NCBI GenBank assembly: GCA_033064195.1
Contig: JARBJD010000628.1
Span: 1 to 27,817, forward strand
DNA: 27,817 nt
From: Blattamonas nauphoetae
Taxonomy: Eukaryota; Preaxostyla; Oxymonadida
Reading direction: 5' to 3'
Shown: positions 1 to 10,003 of the stretch, one piece after another
How positions within the stretch are numbered: position 1 is the stretch's first letter
Layout of the letters: each line of letters opens with the position of its first letter
Translations under genes and position numbers: made by a program
Notes under the pieces: model-generated
Seen by the model: the letters and a program-made list of their open reading frames with translations, nothing else
Database searches by the model: none
Told to the model about the DNA's origin: nothing

Positions 1-810
1 GCTTGCTGTGGAGGAACTTCGTTCCAGTATGCCTCGATGTGGAGTCATGTTGTAGTATTCCACCATCTGATTCATCAGTGAATGATTCCACATGAAGTTG
101 CATTGTCTTGAATCCATCTCTGACGTTCTGATCAATTGATCCAATAATCTGATTGTGATTAGTGAATGGTGAGCTTGTGAAATATGTCCTGATTCCCTTC
201 GTTGTTTGAAATACGTTGATGCTTCTCCACTGGTCCATGCTGCTTCTCCATCCCCACGTATGTTGTTGACGTGAACTCCACGATGATTTATCAGGTCATT
301 GATTGCAGTCTTGACTTTGCTCCATGATTTATCCAGTACTGGAATGACAACCAGGTATTTGGTGTTGATGTTAATTGCGAATAGATAAATCTGAAGAACT
401 GTTTTCGACGTTGGTGATTGAATGAAAACGAGATCAATTTCCCATGATCCGAACTTGGGAGAAAAATATGGTCGATCACAATTCTGTGGAATCTTTTTGT
501 CTGATGTCTGGTGTGGATCTCCAGTGATGTCTTTTGACATGAATTGCATCTTTGATCGAAATGGATATTGGATTTTCTCTATCGGAGTAGGAATCATGAG
601 TGATCCATTAGTGATTGCTTCACGTTTCTTTCCTCTCAGTGTTGTTTGTTTTGAATTCGCGAGACTCCATCTATGAACGTATTCCTCGTACCAATCTTGA
701 AATGATCTTCCACCAAATGGGATTTGTTTCGGATGAGCAAGAATAAAATCAGTTTCGTCACTACCAATACTTCTACTAATGTGTGACAGAACAAACATAT
801 CTCGGTTCAT
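1..810 (-). pseudogene. Polinton retrovirus-like (rve) integrase, left copy, partial
   Basis: This would cut and join the element's DNA ends during integration in the nucleus. The minus-strand translation shows the integrase core: a stretch WEIDLVFIQSP with the first acidic residue, a later IRGDGEAAWTSGEAS stretch with the second, and a PHRG stretch near the window start. It aligns base for base with the right-hand integrase copy near 27001-27795. The C-terminal part lies outside the window. The start is taken at the ATG whose codon ends at 810, only 18 bases after the stop of the neighbouring gene, so the two are probably co-transcribed. No promoter-like motif stands in front of it. It looks broken or at least diverged from the right copy. 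Confidence 0.8.
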
Positions 811-828
811 CTTCTTTGTCTCTACAAT

Positions 829-1560
829 CTAATTCGTGATGAATTGTTCCATGCGTTGTTGATTATCCATTATTGAATTCTCTGCTTTGATTTGCTCTTC
901 TTCTGAATTGTCTTTTTGTTGATAGTCGAACTGTCCTTTCATTTGTTCCAACATTTCTAGTACTTGTCTTGTGGTTGGTTCAGTACGGATAACCTCTGAA
1001 GGATTTCTGGAAATAATGTCTGGCACTTGTGATATAGTCAGAAATAGATCTTCATTGTATCGTCTCTCCCTCGCTGGAAATTCATGATGTGAATGACTTT
1101 GTTTTAACTGTCTCTTCTTTCCAACTCTGATTGATGACGAAAGTGTTGAACTTGTAGATGGTTGCATTGATGTTTCCATCGGTACAGTCGCTGGAATGAA
1201 AGATTGTCCAAAGTGAATATCTTGTGCTTCATAATAATATTGTTTATATGCTTTATATGCTTGTTCAGCTCTGGAGTCACTTGTTGTTTTTCCTAGGAAT
1301 TGCTTTACAAATTGTTGTACAACTTTTCGTCCTGAGTAAGATGATAGATCAGGAGGTAATTCACCATTCAACCAATCATTATAATATGTACTATCTTTAG
1401 CATTGTATTCTCCATGTGAATCATTGACAGTATAGACAGGCAAAATGTTTGTTGAACTCCATTTGATTTCAAATATTTTGGTTGGAGAGTGTCGTGTACT
1501 CTGAAGTAATCTATTTACGAGTGTATCGATCTGCTGTTGATTCAATTGTCGAGTGTTCAT
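829..1560 (-). CDS. unrecognised Polinton protein, 243 aa
   Basis: An open frame of 243 codons that looks whole. I do not recognise the family. Visible parts: a mixed N-terminal half with many Tyr and Gln residues, a basic patch around residues 145-167 (RVGKKRQLKQ, then PARERR), and a Gln/Glu-rich C-terminal stretch (about 200-243) that could form a coiled coil. A basic patch with a helix would suit a nucleic-acid or capsid partner, but that is inference only. It lies 23 bases after the polymerase end and 18 bases before the integrase, so it is embedded in the replication/integration block. The start is fixed by the T-rich motif ending right at the ATG. Confidence 0.75.
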   Translation of the reverse strand: MNTRQLNQQQIDTLVNRLLQSTRHSPTKIFEIKWSSTNILPVYTVNDSHGEYNAKDSTYYNDWLNGELPPDLSSYSGRKVVQQFVKQFLGKTTSDSRAEQAYKAYKQYYYEAQDIHFGQSFIPATVPMETSMQPSTSSTLSSSIRVGKKRQLKQSHSHHEFPARERRYNEDLFLTISQVPDIISRNPSEVIRTEPTTRQVLEMLEQMKGQFDYQQKDNSEEEQIKAENSIMDNQQRMEQFITN

Positions 1561-1577
1561 TTATACAAAAATAAAGT
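1561..1577 (-). promoter_or_regulatory. Polinton T-rich upstream motif, copy 1
   Basis: Reads ACTTTATTTTTGTATAA on the minus strand and touches the ATG of the 243-aa gene. It is one of 13 copies of the same motif in the window. Confidence 0.65.
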
Positions 1578-1583
1578 TTGATA

Positions 1584-4500
1584 TTATTCTATTTGATATT
1601 CAGTTGCTTTCAGTCCATGAATGAATGGAGGACACGATTCATTTTCCAGTACGATTGCCTTAAGATGAATTCCACTGAGACTGAGTTTCTGCTGTTGTAT
1701 TTTAGCGATCTCAAATCCATTAGTGTTGTCTTCGCTGATGATTCTTTTCGTCTGGAAGTTCAATGTTGTAGTCACAGTTTTCTCTCCGTTCAGACACCTC
1801 ACATAATCATTGCTTGTGATATTTGTTTTCTTTAGAGACACTCCTTTGATCTTACATTTCTCATCGAGAGAGTAACACTTGGGTGCGAGACAGATCATCT
1901 GTTCACCTTCCTTCTCAATTGCTAGTCCTAACAGTTTCTTCTCATCATCGACACCTTTTTCAGGATTGGGAAACCATTCATATTTGTGTGCATCATAGAA
2001 TTCCTTATCAGCAATCACGTGTTCAAATTGTTGATGAATTCCTGCATTCGGATCTCCACTAATTGCCCAGTATGCAGAGTCTGTGTCTCCCTCACAAAAG
2101 TGAATCTTGTTCATGTCTAGGCATTTGTACATGAAGTTGTAGATGAAATTCAGATACCAGAACTTGGCATTGTCGAGTGTGAACACTGCTTCTTGCAGAC
2201 ATGTCTTGCATGATGCTTTCTCTCTGTCTTCAATCACAATGTAGTTGTCCTCATTGATCTCTCTTGTCGCTACGAATCCTTTCATCATCTGCTTCAAGTA
2301 TGTTCTCTTCTCATTGCAGATTGTGATCGAGTTGTACTTCTCAGTGTTCATTCCATCATATCCGTAACTTCCATTCAAGTTGGTCTTGCAGAATTGTTCT
2401 TTTCCCTTGTTTCCAACCTTCATTGCTTCTATTCTATCGTTCATGAATGAAGTCACAAATGGTTCAAATCCTGCGTGTCTGGAGAATACCATCACACACT
2501 TGATGTCATCTACGATGAAGTGACAGTAGTCAATGAGGAACCAGAGATAGTACGTCGAAAAGAACATATACTGATCGTGTGTGCTCAAGAGTTGGGTCAA
2601 CTTCCGTTCTTTGTCATCAGTCTTCAATCCATGTTTCTTCATCAGCGAATAGGTCTTCTCTCCAATGTTTTCTTCAGAGGTGTTGACCATAATGTTTCTG
2701 AAGATTGGTGGGAAGTTTATGAATTCATTGATGTACTGCTCATCGATGTGTCCTTTCAATTCAGCAACAAATAATGTCTTCTGATTCTTGTCTTCAATGA
2801 TCTTGCGACATTCTTTATCTCCTGTTGCGGTGAATAAGCATCGTCCTGGCATGTACATTCTGTGATTCGTGTATGGATTGTTCTTGTTCTTGATCGATGA
2901 GAAAGCACTTGGATACAGTGAATTAAAGTCTACGCCACACACGTGAGTCATAATGTGTTCTGTATCAGTGGAAATTACCTTTCCGTCTTCATAAGCGAAG
3001 TGATTGATTGGAGTCACGTCTTTGATATTCTGTCGATGTTGAACATTTGATAATCCACCAGTAACTGCTGCTCTCAACTTGTGATATGTTTGCTCATGTG
3101 TCAGAGTCATAGGTAATGATTTCCAGATGCAATACTTCTTCAATTGAATTCTCAATCGAGTGAGATGTTCATCTTTGTCTGACTTGTAAGTGTTGCAGTA
3201 ATCACAGCAGATCTTAACGTTCTCTTTGAATGTCCTTTCGAATTGTCGATTCTGTCTAACGTTGGTCTTACTGCTTGAGAGAAGTGACTCTTGCAGATGT
3301 AGCAAACTCTCTTGCACTTTTGTTCAAACCATTCATAGTCAGCTTCTGTAACGTTTTTGTCTGTATTGCGATGTGCTTTCATGTCTTGATACCTATATCC
3401 TTCAACTTTATGTTTCCAGTATTGTTTGGTGATTTTGATTGGTCCAGACTGGTCACATTCATTGTAATCCTCATCTATATCAAATTCCTTATAGGCACAA
3501 GCATACTTGATTGCAGATGCATTTGCTGACAATGAGAGATTGTGCAACATGTCCACTTTGTATTGGAAGTTCAGATCAATGAGAATATCAAGTGGTGCAA
3601 TCATGCATTCGACGTCTCTGATGTTGTAGAACTTGAGGTAATCCCATCTGTTCTTGAATCCTTGCTTATTCCAATCGTCAAGGTACAATTGGTAGTCAGT
3701 GTCGGACATTTCACTGTTGTTCAGACTGGAGTAGAATTCATATTTGGAGAATGGTTCTTGTTTGTTCAAAACTGCATCGTAGTCTGATGAATCAAATGAT
3801 TCGTAAGCGAAGAATGATTTCTGAAGTGTGGTGTTTCCTCCAAAGGCTTTGACTGCATTATCCAAAGTCATTGGTCCTGTGTAAGACATCATGTCAATAA
3901 AGCGGAGCACCTGTTGTGTTTTCTCGTGTCGAATCAATACTTGTTTGTACTTTGTTGTAGATCCAAGAAAGCTCACGACTTTCCAATCCTGATCAACGAG
4001 ATCACGGAAGATGAGATTGATGTCGAATCTGGAACTGTTGAATCCAATAACACTGACTTCATTTTGTGAGGGTATTTCTGGGTCTTCATACAGATTGTCA
4101 TCTCGTACTGTCTCTGCAAACTTGAAGAGTTCTCTGATCCACTGCTTCACGAAGTCTTTTCCATCTCGAAGATCAAAGTAGATTGATTGAACACCTGATT
4201 TTGATTTGATTGCTGATGCAACTGACAAGGGTTTTAGATGTGAGATCAATTGTGTATTGTCATCCGAGAATAGATTGTCCAGAATGAGATCTTCCATTGT
4301 TTCGAAATCGTAAGTGATGTAGTACTGTGTTGGTTTGAATTCGTCTTGTCTCTTGTGTGCCATCAGAAATTCATAAGTTCTATTGTTGAGGATGTGTGGA
4401 ACATATGGTCTTGGTGTTCGATCAAGTTGGATCTTCTTCACATGTTTTCCATCAAGTTCCTTACACTCAGCAATATGTTTCTCGTAGTCTCTGCTGTAGT

Positions 4501-5988
4501 TTGTATTCTTCACTTGGAATCCTCTGGACTGACAATATGGACAGAGTTTGTATCCGGTGAGTTTTTCAGGATCTGCTATGAACATCACATGTACCATAGT
4601 TGCAGTGAGTGGAACAATGAGAATAGGAACAACCAGAGCATCATCATTTTCGTTGACATAAGATTGACTAAGGAAGTACTTTTATTATCCTCATCGTATT
4701 CATAAATGTGAACTGTAATGTTTAGGATCTTCATTGTTTCTTCCATGTCTGATGCAATATCAAATCCAGGATATTGTTGTAGAAATGGTGTTAATTGATG
4801 TGATGTGAGGTGGGTAAGATTCTTACATAATGCAAACAGTCGGTGTGCTTCAGCATTTCTGGTATTCTGCGGAATTTTCCTCTCTGGAGTATCTGGAAGT
4901 GTTTTATGTGAAACGGCTTGAAAGAAACAGATATTGTATGGAGAATCAACGTACTTAATATTGTGTGTCTTCATGTGAATGGTGAGTAAAGCATTTGCTT
5001 TTCCTGCAACAGGAAATCGATAAACAGCAACTAAAAGAGAATGGAAAGCAATAAACATTGACTTGGTATCCATTAGTGTTCTCTCTTGCGATTCCTTAAT
5101 CAGATTGATCGCATACTTCGAATACTCATTGACGTCTGCCTCATGACGAATTACTGTTGGGAAACTCTTTGATGAGTTCTCCAATTCTGGTCTGAAATCA
5201 TTGTATGTTGTCTCATTACCATCTTTTCTCTCAACGATCTTTCCAAAGTCAATACTGATCTTGAATGGATGATCCTTCTCTTTTTCATACACAGCTTTGA
5301 TGAAGGTTGTGATTTCTTCAACGTTCTTCAGATGGTTGTGGAAGTACAACTGATATGGTTTTCCATTGGTAGTTTCTTTTTCGATCTCATTCTTTTTGAA
5401 CTTCCTTCCTCCATTCATGAGACAAGAATTGAATGCTGCTTTGTCACGTGGTTCAGCAAGTAAGATACATTCGTTAAAACCATTGAATGACTTCACTTCC
5501 TTTGATTCCATTCGTTCATTTTTCTTTTGAATGATCAACAGATTCTTCATCCAATGATCCAAAAGCTTCTCTTCAATAGACTTTAGTTTCCTTGTGATCT
5601 TGAACACTTGCTTCTTCAGTTCAGTTTCGTTAATTCTTGGATGAGCTTTCATATCGATGATGATGATATTGTGATCCTCTTCATTCATCATTGCATTGTT
5701 GTTCTGTTCATTCTGTTTGTGAATCGCTTGTTGTTCTCTTTGTTGTTCAATTTGTTGTATGTAACTCTCGATATCACTATCACCAATATTCTTTGTTGGT
5801 CCTTCGAAGTGAACTTCTGGATTCTTGAGCATTGACAGGAGATATGATCTTTGATGTTTGTAGTTTTTACTCTCGGGATTATAGTGTCGATCATATCCAT
5901 GTTTATCCTTGAAGTCAAACGTGGTGTTCGGAAATAGTTGTTTAATTTTTGTGATGTAATTTAGTACAACTTTTAGAGGAGATTCCAT
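1584..5988 (-). pseudogene. polB: protein-primed DNA polymerase B of Polinton (broken)
   Basis: This would replicate the element from a terminal protein primer. Family B parts appear in order on the minus strand. An N-terminal region lies near 4.7-5.9 kb, with a CFFQAVSHK stretch like the Cys-containing N-terminal domain of Polinton polymerases. A zinc-ribbon-like CPYC follows near 4.54 kb. Exonuclease I (YDFET) is near 4.31 kb, II (GFNSSRFD) near 4.03 kb and III (YNIRDVE) near 3.61 kb. A Cys-rich CYIC...LDRIDNSKGH module near 3.25 kb resembles the endonuclease VII/HNH-type module known in such polymerases. Motif A (DFNSLYP) is near 2.93 kb, motif B (NGSYGYDG) near 2.36 kb and motif C (GDTDSAYW) near 2.08 kb. 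About 1470 codons is normal for the family. It is broken, with about two breaks. The start at 5988 is preferred over an upstream ATG at 6156 because the promoter-like motif lies just before it. Confidence 0.93.
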
Positions 5989-6007
5989 TTTAGTCGAATT
6001 AAAAAAT

Positions 6008-6023
6008 CCAAAAATAAAAAAAG
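6008..6023 (-). promoter_or_regulatory. Polinton T-rich upstream motif, copy 2
   Basis: Reads CTTTTTTTATTTTTGG on the minus strand, about 20 bases before the polymerase ATG at 5988. It decides that start over the in-frame ATG at 6156, which would place the motif inside the coding region. Confidence 0.6.
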
Positions 6024-6781
6024 TTAAGTGATTATTCTTGATGAGCTCCAAAACTGTACAAATTTTGATTTCTCCTTGTTTTTTTCTGAAGACATAACTG
6101 TGACTTTGATCATGTTGACATTGGTGAGGACAAAAATACGTGAAGTTTAGTTCCATTTTACGTTCGTGAGAGTTTCCTTAAGACAACCCGATACTCCTTT
6201 GGGGATCATTCTATCGTGATCCTACTTAATGACTAACACTGGCGAAGTCCTTGAAGGAATAAGCATTGGGTGGGCATGATTTACGGTCACATCTAAGTGA
6301 TGCCAACATGAACCCCGGAGCGGATTTATGAAATCCACCGTCTCCAACACAACCTCCAAGTAGTTCTACGCATTAATCACAAGGGCACCATTTTGCCTGA
6401 GCATCAAGGGAAATTACGTCGAGGTCTCACACTTGAACATTTTGGACCTACTCTTCATATGCGAAATAAAAAATCCGAAAAAAATAAATCGGCCTTAATT
6501 TTGAAAATTCCCATAAGTCCAGATAATGTTGTCAGATCACTCTAGAAACATGATAAATGAACTTGCCGTGTCGATATTGACCTTGTTGGTACAATTTTGG
6601 GTGGTCACAAAAATAAAGGTCAATTTTTAAAAATTCATTTTTTTTATTCTCTATGGAGTTACTTCATCGAGTGGTGGACTTTTCAAAAATGAAAATCAAA
6701 TTTTGACCTGGGGCACCTAGTCCACCTGGGTCACCATTTAGTCCGGAATAATCAATAAGTAGAAAAATAATCTATTCGTCA
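6024..6781. other. non-coding block with several hairpins
   Basis: No gene is seen here. From about 6165 to 6430 the base composition is less AT-rich than its surroundings and short perfect hairpins follow each other: GGATCA/TGATCC at 6203-6222, GGCAT/ATGCC at 6273-6304 enclosing TCAC/GTGA, and GGATTT/AAATCC at 6322-6336 with a 3-base loop. The rest, 6430-6781, is AT-rich without clear structure. It could be a structured RNA, an origin or terminal region of the Polinton, or decayed foreign DNA. No known RNA family was recognised. Confidence 0.4.
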
Positions 6782-7399
6782 TTATTGATTTGGAGATTCA
6801 TCGATGGAGTTCTTGATTGTCTTTCCTCTCAAGTGAGGTTTTCTCTTTGCTCTGAACCATTCGTCAAGTCTCGCTTTGTATACTTTATCATCACCAATCA
6901 CTCGATAGTGAAAAGGAATGTGTACTTTCTTGTACTCATCAATGAGTTCACAATTATGCTTTCTCAGTTCGTTTTCAACAAACGATTGAGTGTAATGCTT
7001 ACGCTTCATCTTATGTGTTCTGACTCCTTTCATCCATTGTGATGGTTTGATTCTCCATTCAACTCCTTCATGAAGATATTTCACTACTGACTCTGATGTT
7101 TTGTATTCACCAACGAGTTCACAATTCTCACTGTGTAGTGACTCAATGAATTTTTCTTTCTTGCAACAGTTATCGAATCTGTGATACATGTTTGGGTTCA
7201 GATGTGGTCTTGCTCCTTTAATGAAAGTAGGAATGTAAACTCGATAAATCTCATCAGGTTTATCTTCACTCGCATAATCGAAAGTACCATGTGCCAAATA
7301 TGAGGTTCCAGAACGATTCAGAACTGGTTCGGTGATTAGTATTAATTTTTCATTCTTTAGAGTCTCATTAAGTTTGTTTGGTGTAAGCTGATTCGTCAT
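6782..7399 (-). CDS. three-module repeat protein of Polinton, 205 aa
   Basis: This open frame looks whole. It holds three related modules, about residues 9-66, 83-130 and 139-192. Each opens with a helix-like stretch, then a Leu/Ile/Val-rich strand with Glu-Tyr (ENCELVGEY, HNCELIDEY), and closes with a hydrophobic-basic tail (FIKGARPH, WMKGVRTHK, WFRAKRKPHLRG). This layout recalls small repeated DNA-binding modules found next to homing nucleases in phages and giant viruses (DUF723-like), but no zinc-binding CxxC is seen, so the assignment is weak. The T-rich motif touches the ATG. A shorter relative lies at 17758-17997 on the opposite strand. It is the outermost gene of this Polinton part. 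Confidence 0.7.
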   Translation of the reverse strand: MTNQLTPNKLNETLKNEKLILITEPVLNRSGTSYLAHGTFDYASEDKPDEIYRVYIPTFIKGARPHLNPNMYHRFDNCCKKEKFIESLHSENCELVGEYKTSESVVKYLHEGVEWRIKPSQWMKGVRTHKMKRKHYTQSFVENELRKHNCELIDEYKKVHIPFHYRVIGDDKVYKARLDEWFRAKRKPHLRGKTIKNSIDESPNQ

Positions 7400-7418
7400 T
7401 TAATACAAAATAAAAAAA
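7400..7418 (-). promoter_or_regulatory. Polinton T-rich upstream motif, copy 3
   Basis: Reads TTTTTTTATTTTGTATTAA on the minus strand, directly before the ATG at 7399. It is nearly identical to copy 4 in front of the related gene at 17758. Confidence 0.65.
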
Positions 7419-7420
7419 TC

Positions 7421-8090
7421 AGATAATAAAAAAATTAACGTTTGTTTTGTCAATGAATGAAAAAAACCCTTTAGATTTAAGTTTGCTAAATGGGGTCACT
7501 TTTTTGACTAAATAATTGAATTTGAACCCAAAAAAGGTATCCACCAAAATGCAAGAAAACAAGTATTATCCGGCATTTCGGAATCATAGCTGATTGTACT
7601 TTAAAAATAATACTCTGTTCAATCGGAATTGAGAATCACTATTCAGTTCCCAGTATTGTAATTCCCGGACTAATTGCAATCTAGGTAGGTATCGATATTC
7701 TTCTTCTATACTACTTATGTTTCTCTCTTTCCTTGCTGTTGTGGATTGTTCGCACCTGATCAAGTTATCTTTCTTGCATTTCCTTCCACAGTCTCCACCG
7801 ACTCTGCCTCGGGCACTCATCTTCCCGAAAGCCATCCTCGCTCCGACTGACAGAGATTCTGTCTGTTGAACAACTTTACAACTCGCCAATGGCTTTCTGT
7901 GTATATGGATGTCATCGTTGAGCTGTGTGGAGAACGAAAAAACACTCACGCAGAGCTCTTCCAGCTGTTGGAGTGTGAATACAGCCGGACTGACCAAAGC
8001 GGAAGTTGGTAGATGTTTGAGCTTCGTTAAATAGGTCGATGTTGGATCTGATTAGAACTGGAGACATTCTCAGTGTCATCACTAGCAAGG
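7421..8090. other. intergenic, no gene seen
   Basis: AT-rich DNA at 7421-7600 followed by mixed sequence. Open frames here are short and show no recognisable motif. One boundary of the Polinton should lie here, but I could not find a terminal repeat. Confidence 0.4.
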
Positions 8091-8193
8091 ATGGGTGTTT
8101 GGACACGATTGAAGCTGAAGCGCGAAAGAATGACAAGGAAGCTGGTTGCCAGTGAAGGAGTTCAGCAGGAGCTTCCGGAGAAGAATCATCGAG

Positions 8194-8241
8194 GTTTGTA
8201 TTTCCTTCTTCTGTGACTGATTTTCACTAAAAATAATACAG
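8194..8241 (+). other. possible 48-bp spliceosomal intron
   Basis: Begins GTTTGT and ends ATACAG, with CTGAC/TGACTGA-like branch sequence about 30 bases before the end and a T-rich stretch. Removing it keeps the frame MTRKLVASEG...NHR joined to the frame that continues at 8274. It rests on one example and was not tested. Confidence 0.3.
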
Positions 8242-9118
8242 AGAAGACAACAAACCTCGTTCATGGTTGACTCTTGATCTGCTTAAAACCAAAGGTCATG
8301 CCTCTTGATATTCAATCAGTCCTTTCAGAGCATTTTCCGTTATCTTTTCTGGTTTCTGCTGGCTTTGAAAACTCGAAGAGTCGATACGTCACGGTTCGGA
8401 AACACAACAAAACTAGTCGTTTCAAGAGAGACAAACAAACCCACACTCCACCATCACGATCCCTGCTGAATCCTCATGAGCTGACGAAATTTCATGATTT
8501 CATCTTGGATCAATCAACTGAGACCTCACAAGCCCACCTCCTCAGGCACCACGATCCCTCAAAATATATGAAGGAGAGAATGATTTCTCAAACACAATAT
8601 GAAATTGGGCAGAGATTGGAAACAGAAACTGGAATAAAAATGGGATACAGTACGTTTTGTTAAAAGACGAGAGATCTTCATGAAGCACGACGGCGCACCG
8701 ATGTTTGCCCGGATTGTGTCCGGCGAAAAGAAGCGAATTGAGAACTGAGCACCCTTCCTGAAGATGACGAAGAGAAGAGGGAAGCTTTAGAAAAGGAGAT
8801 TCAAGCACTAGATGATCATTTATATGAAACAGAAGATCAGCGAAAAGGAATCAAGCAAATCAGACAGAAATTGAAAGAAAAACAACTCATGAGAATTGCA
8901 GATTTCAATTTGAAGTGGAAAATATCTATATCGAAAGAAGAATCTCAGAAAGATTTCTTCAACAAACAGCAACAAACCGATCTAGCATTCGTGGTTCACT
9001 ACAGAGCTTCCAATGGAGAATAAACAACAAATATTTTATTTTGGTAGTGAGCGATTAAATCACAATGCAGCCTTTGTCGTAGAAGCATTGGAAGCCTTCC
9101 TGGAGAACAGGTTGTTTG

Positions 9119-9126
9119 ATCAGGTC
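9119..9126. repeat. 8-bp target site duplication of outer hAT, left copy
   Basis: ATCAGGTC directly before CAGGG at 9127. The identical 8 bases follow CCCTG at 14605-14612. Confidence 0.92.
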
Positions 9127-9995
9127 CAGGGTACTTTTTTATACGTGTATCCGGCGGTATTGTGTTTTTGTCAGTTTTTGTCGTGTATCACGTGTTTTGT
9201 TCTGAATAATAAATCTCTTATCCAATATGGCGTTGAGTTCCTTTTTCTCGTAGACTGAATCAAAGAGGTCATATTCGAACAGAAAAAGCTTCATGTACTG
9301 GAGCAATTTCATGAATGTCAGCAGAAAAGGAATAAAACAAAGAAGACGGAATTTTGATGAATATGAGTCAAATTGTCCAACCCATGTAAAAACTTCGTTA
9401 ATCAGACGTACATATCGAGTCAAGTGGAGGTGGAATTGGTACCATATCTTATTGATCATGAAATGGTCGTGTCAATTGTCGCGCCAATTCTTCGTCATCC
9501 GATTCTTGAATCTTCACTCTTCTTCTCTCAGACAAAAACCACTCAGTGAGGACTCGTTTGATCATCTCTTCATCGCATCTTTTCGGTCCTTCGAGACGAA
9601 TCAGCATGAAATCATCCAATGTCGCTGGAAACATTCTGCTCTTTTGAGTGGTTTTCACAATCTTCAGAGTTGAAAAGCACGATACTCCTGGTGCAGTTGA
9701 CACAGCCAGGATAGTGATCATCGACAGAAATCTCCCTCAAGAATGAATATCTTGAAGTGAAAGAAAGGGATTTGTTGATGACTCTCGAACGAACGTGTTC
9801 GAAATCACGAATGCACGGATCATGGTAAGCTTTCGGAATCAGTTGAGAAAAAACTTGGATGAGTTTTGTCAATTCTTCGATTCCGAACGTTGCAGGAGTC
9901 GATGGCGTCTTCATTTTTGTAGAATCAAAGATTTTGAAATATTGGAGGAATTCTGTTGATGGAAATCTTGTTCTGAGACTTCCAAGAGTAGAAGA

Positions 9996-10003
9996 GACAT
10001 ATG
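9996..10003. repeat. 8-bp target site duplication of inner hAT, left copy
   Basis: GACATATG, identical to 11405-11412, abutting the CAGGGTTC terminus. Confidence 0.93.

Larger units (their letters stand above)
1..7420 (-). mobile_element. Polinton/Maverick, integrase-polymerase part (incomplete, broken)
   Basis: Four genes in one direction on the minus strand: integrase, an unrecognised protein, a protein-primed type B DNA polymerase and a three-module protein. An integrase next to a protein-primed polymerase is the hallmark of Polintons. The left end is cut by the window edge. The right limit is set at the promoter-like motif before the last gene, because no terminal inverted repeat could be recognised. 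The polymerase is broken while two small genes look whole, so the copy is decayed only modestly. It may be the other half of the element type seen from 17739 onward. Confidence 0.85.
8091..9126 (+). pseudogene. transposase-like gene with DDE-like core, first part (split by hAT)
   Basis: Mostly one frame runs from an ATG at 8091 across a possible intron (8194-8241). It shows a basic region, SKYMKERMISQTQYEIGQRL near 8556, a CPDC pair near 8697, a long charged helix-like region at 8770-8900, then FFNKQQQTDLAFVVHY and, in another frame, FYFGSERLNHNAAFV. The gene is interrupted at 9126 by the hAT element and resumes at 14613 with SDCGPHFR and HHGKNYCD. Spaced acidic motifs of this kind suggest an RNase-H-fold DDE nuclease, that is, a transposase or a gene derived from one. 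The exact family was not recognised. Decay: in-frame stops at 8268, 8661 and about 8730, and a shift near 9010. Confidence 0.55.

Noticed and set aside
5989-6156. N-terminal extension of the polymerase to ATG 6156
   Set aside because: The promoter-like motif would lie inside the coding region, and the extension has no family resemblance.
6165-6430. 5S rRNA, snRNA or RNase P RNA gene
   Set aside because: None of the conserved sequence blocks of these RNAs was found by reading both strands.
7584-8264. Minus-strand open frames of 60-137 codons
   Set aside because: No recognisable motifs or promoter-like motif; they overlap the plus-strand DDE-like gene and look like shadows.
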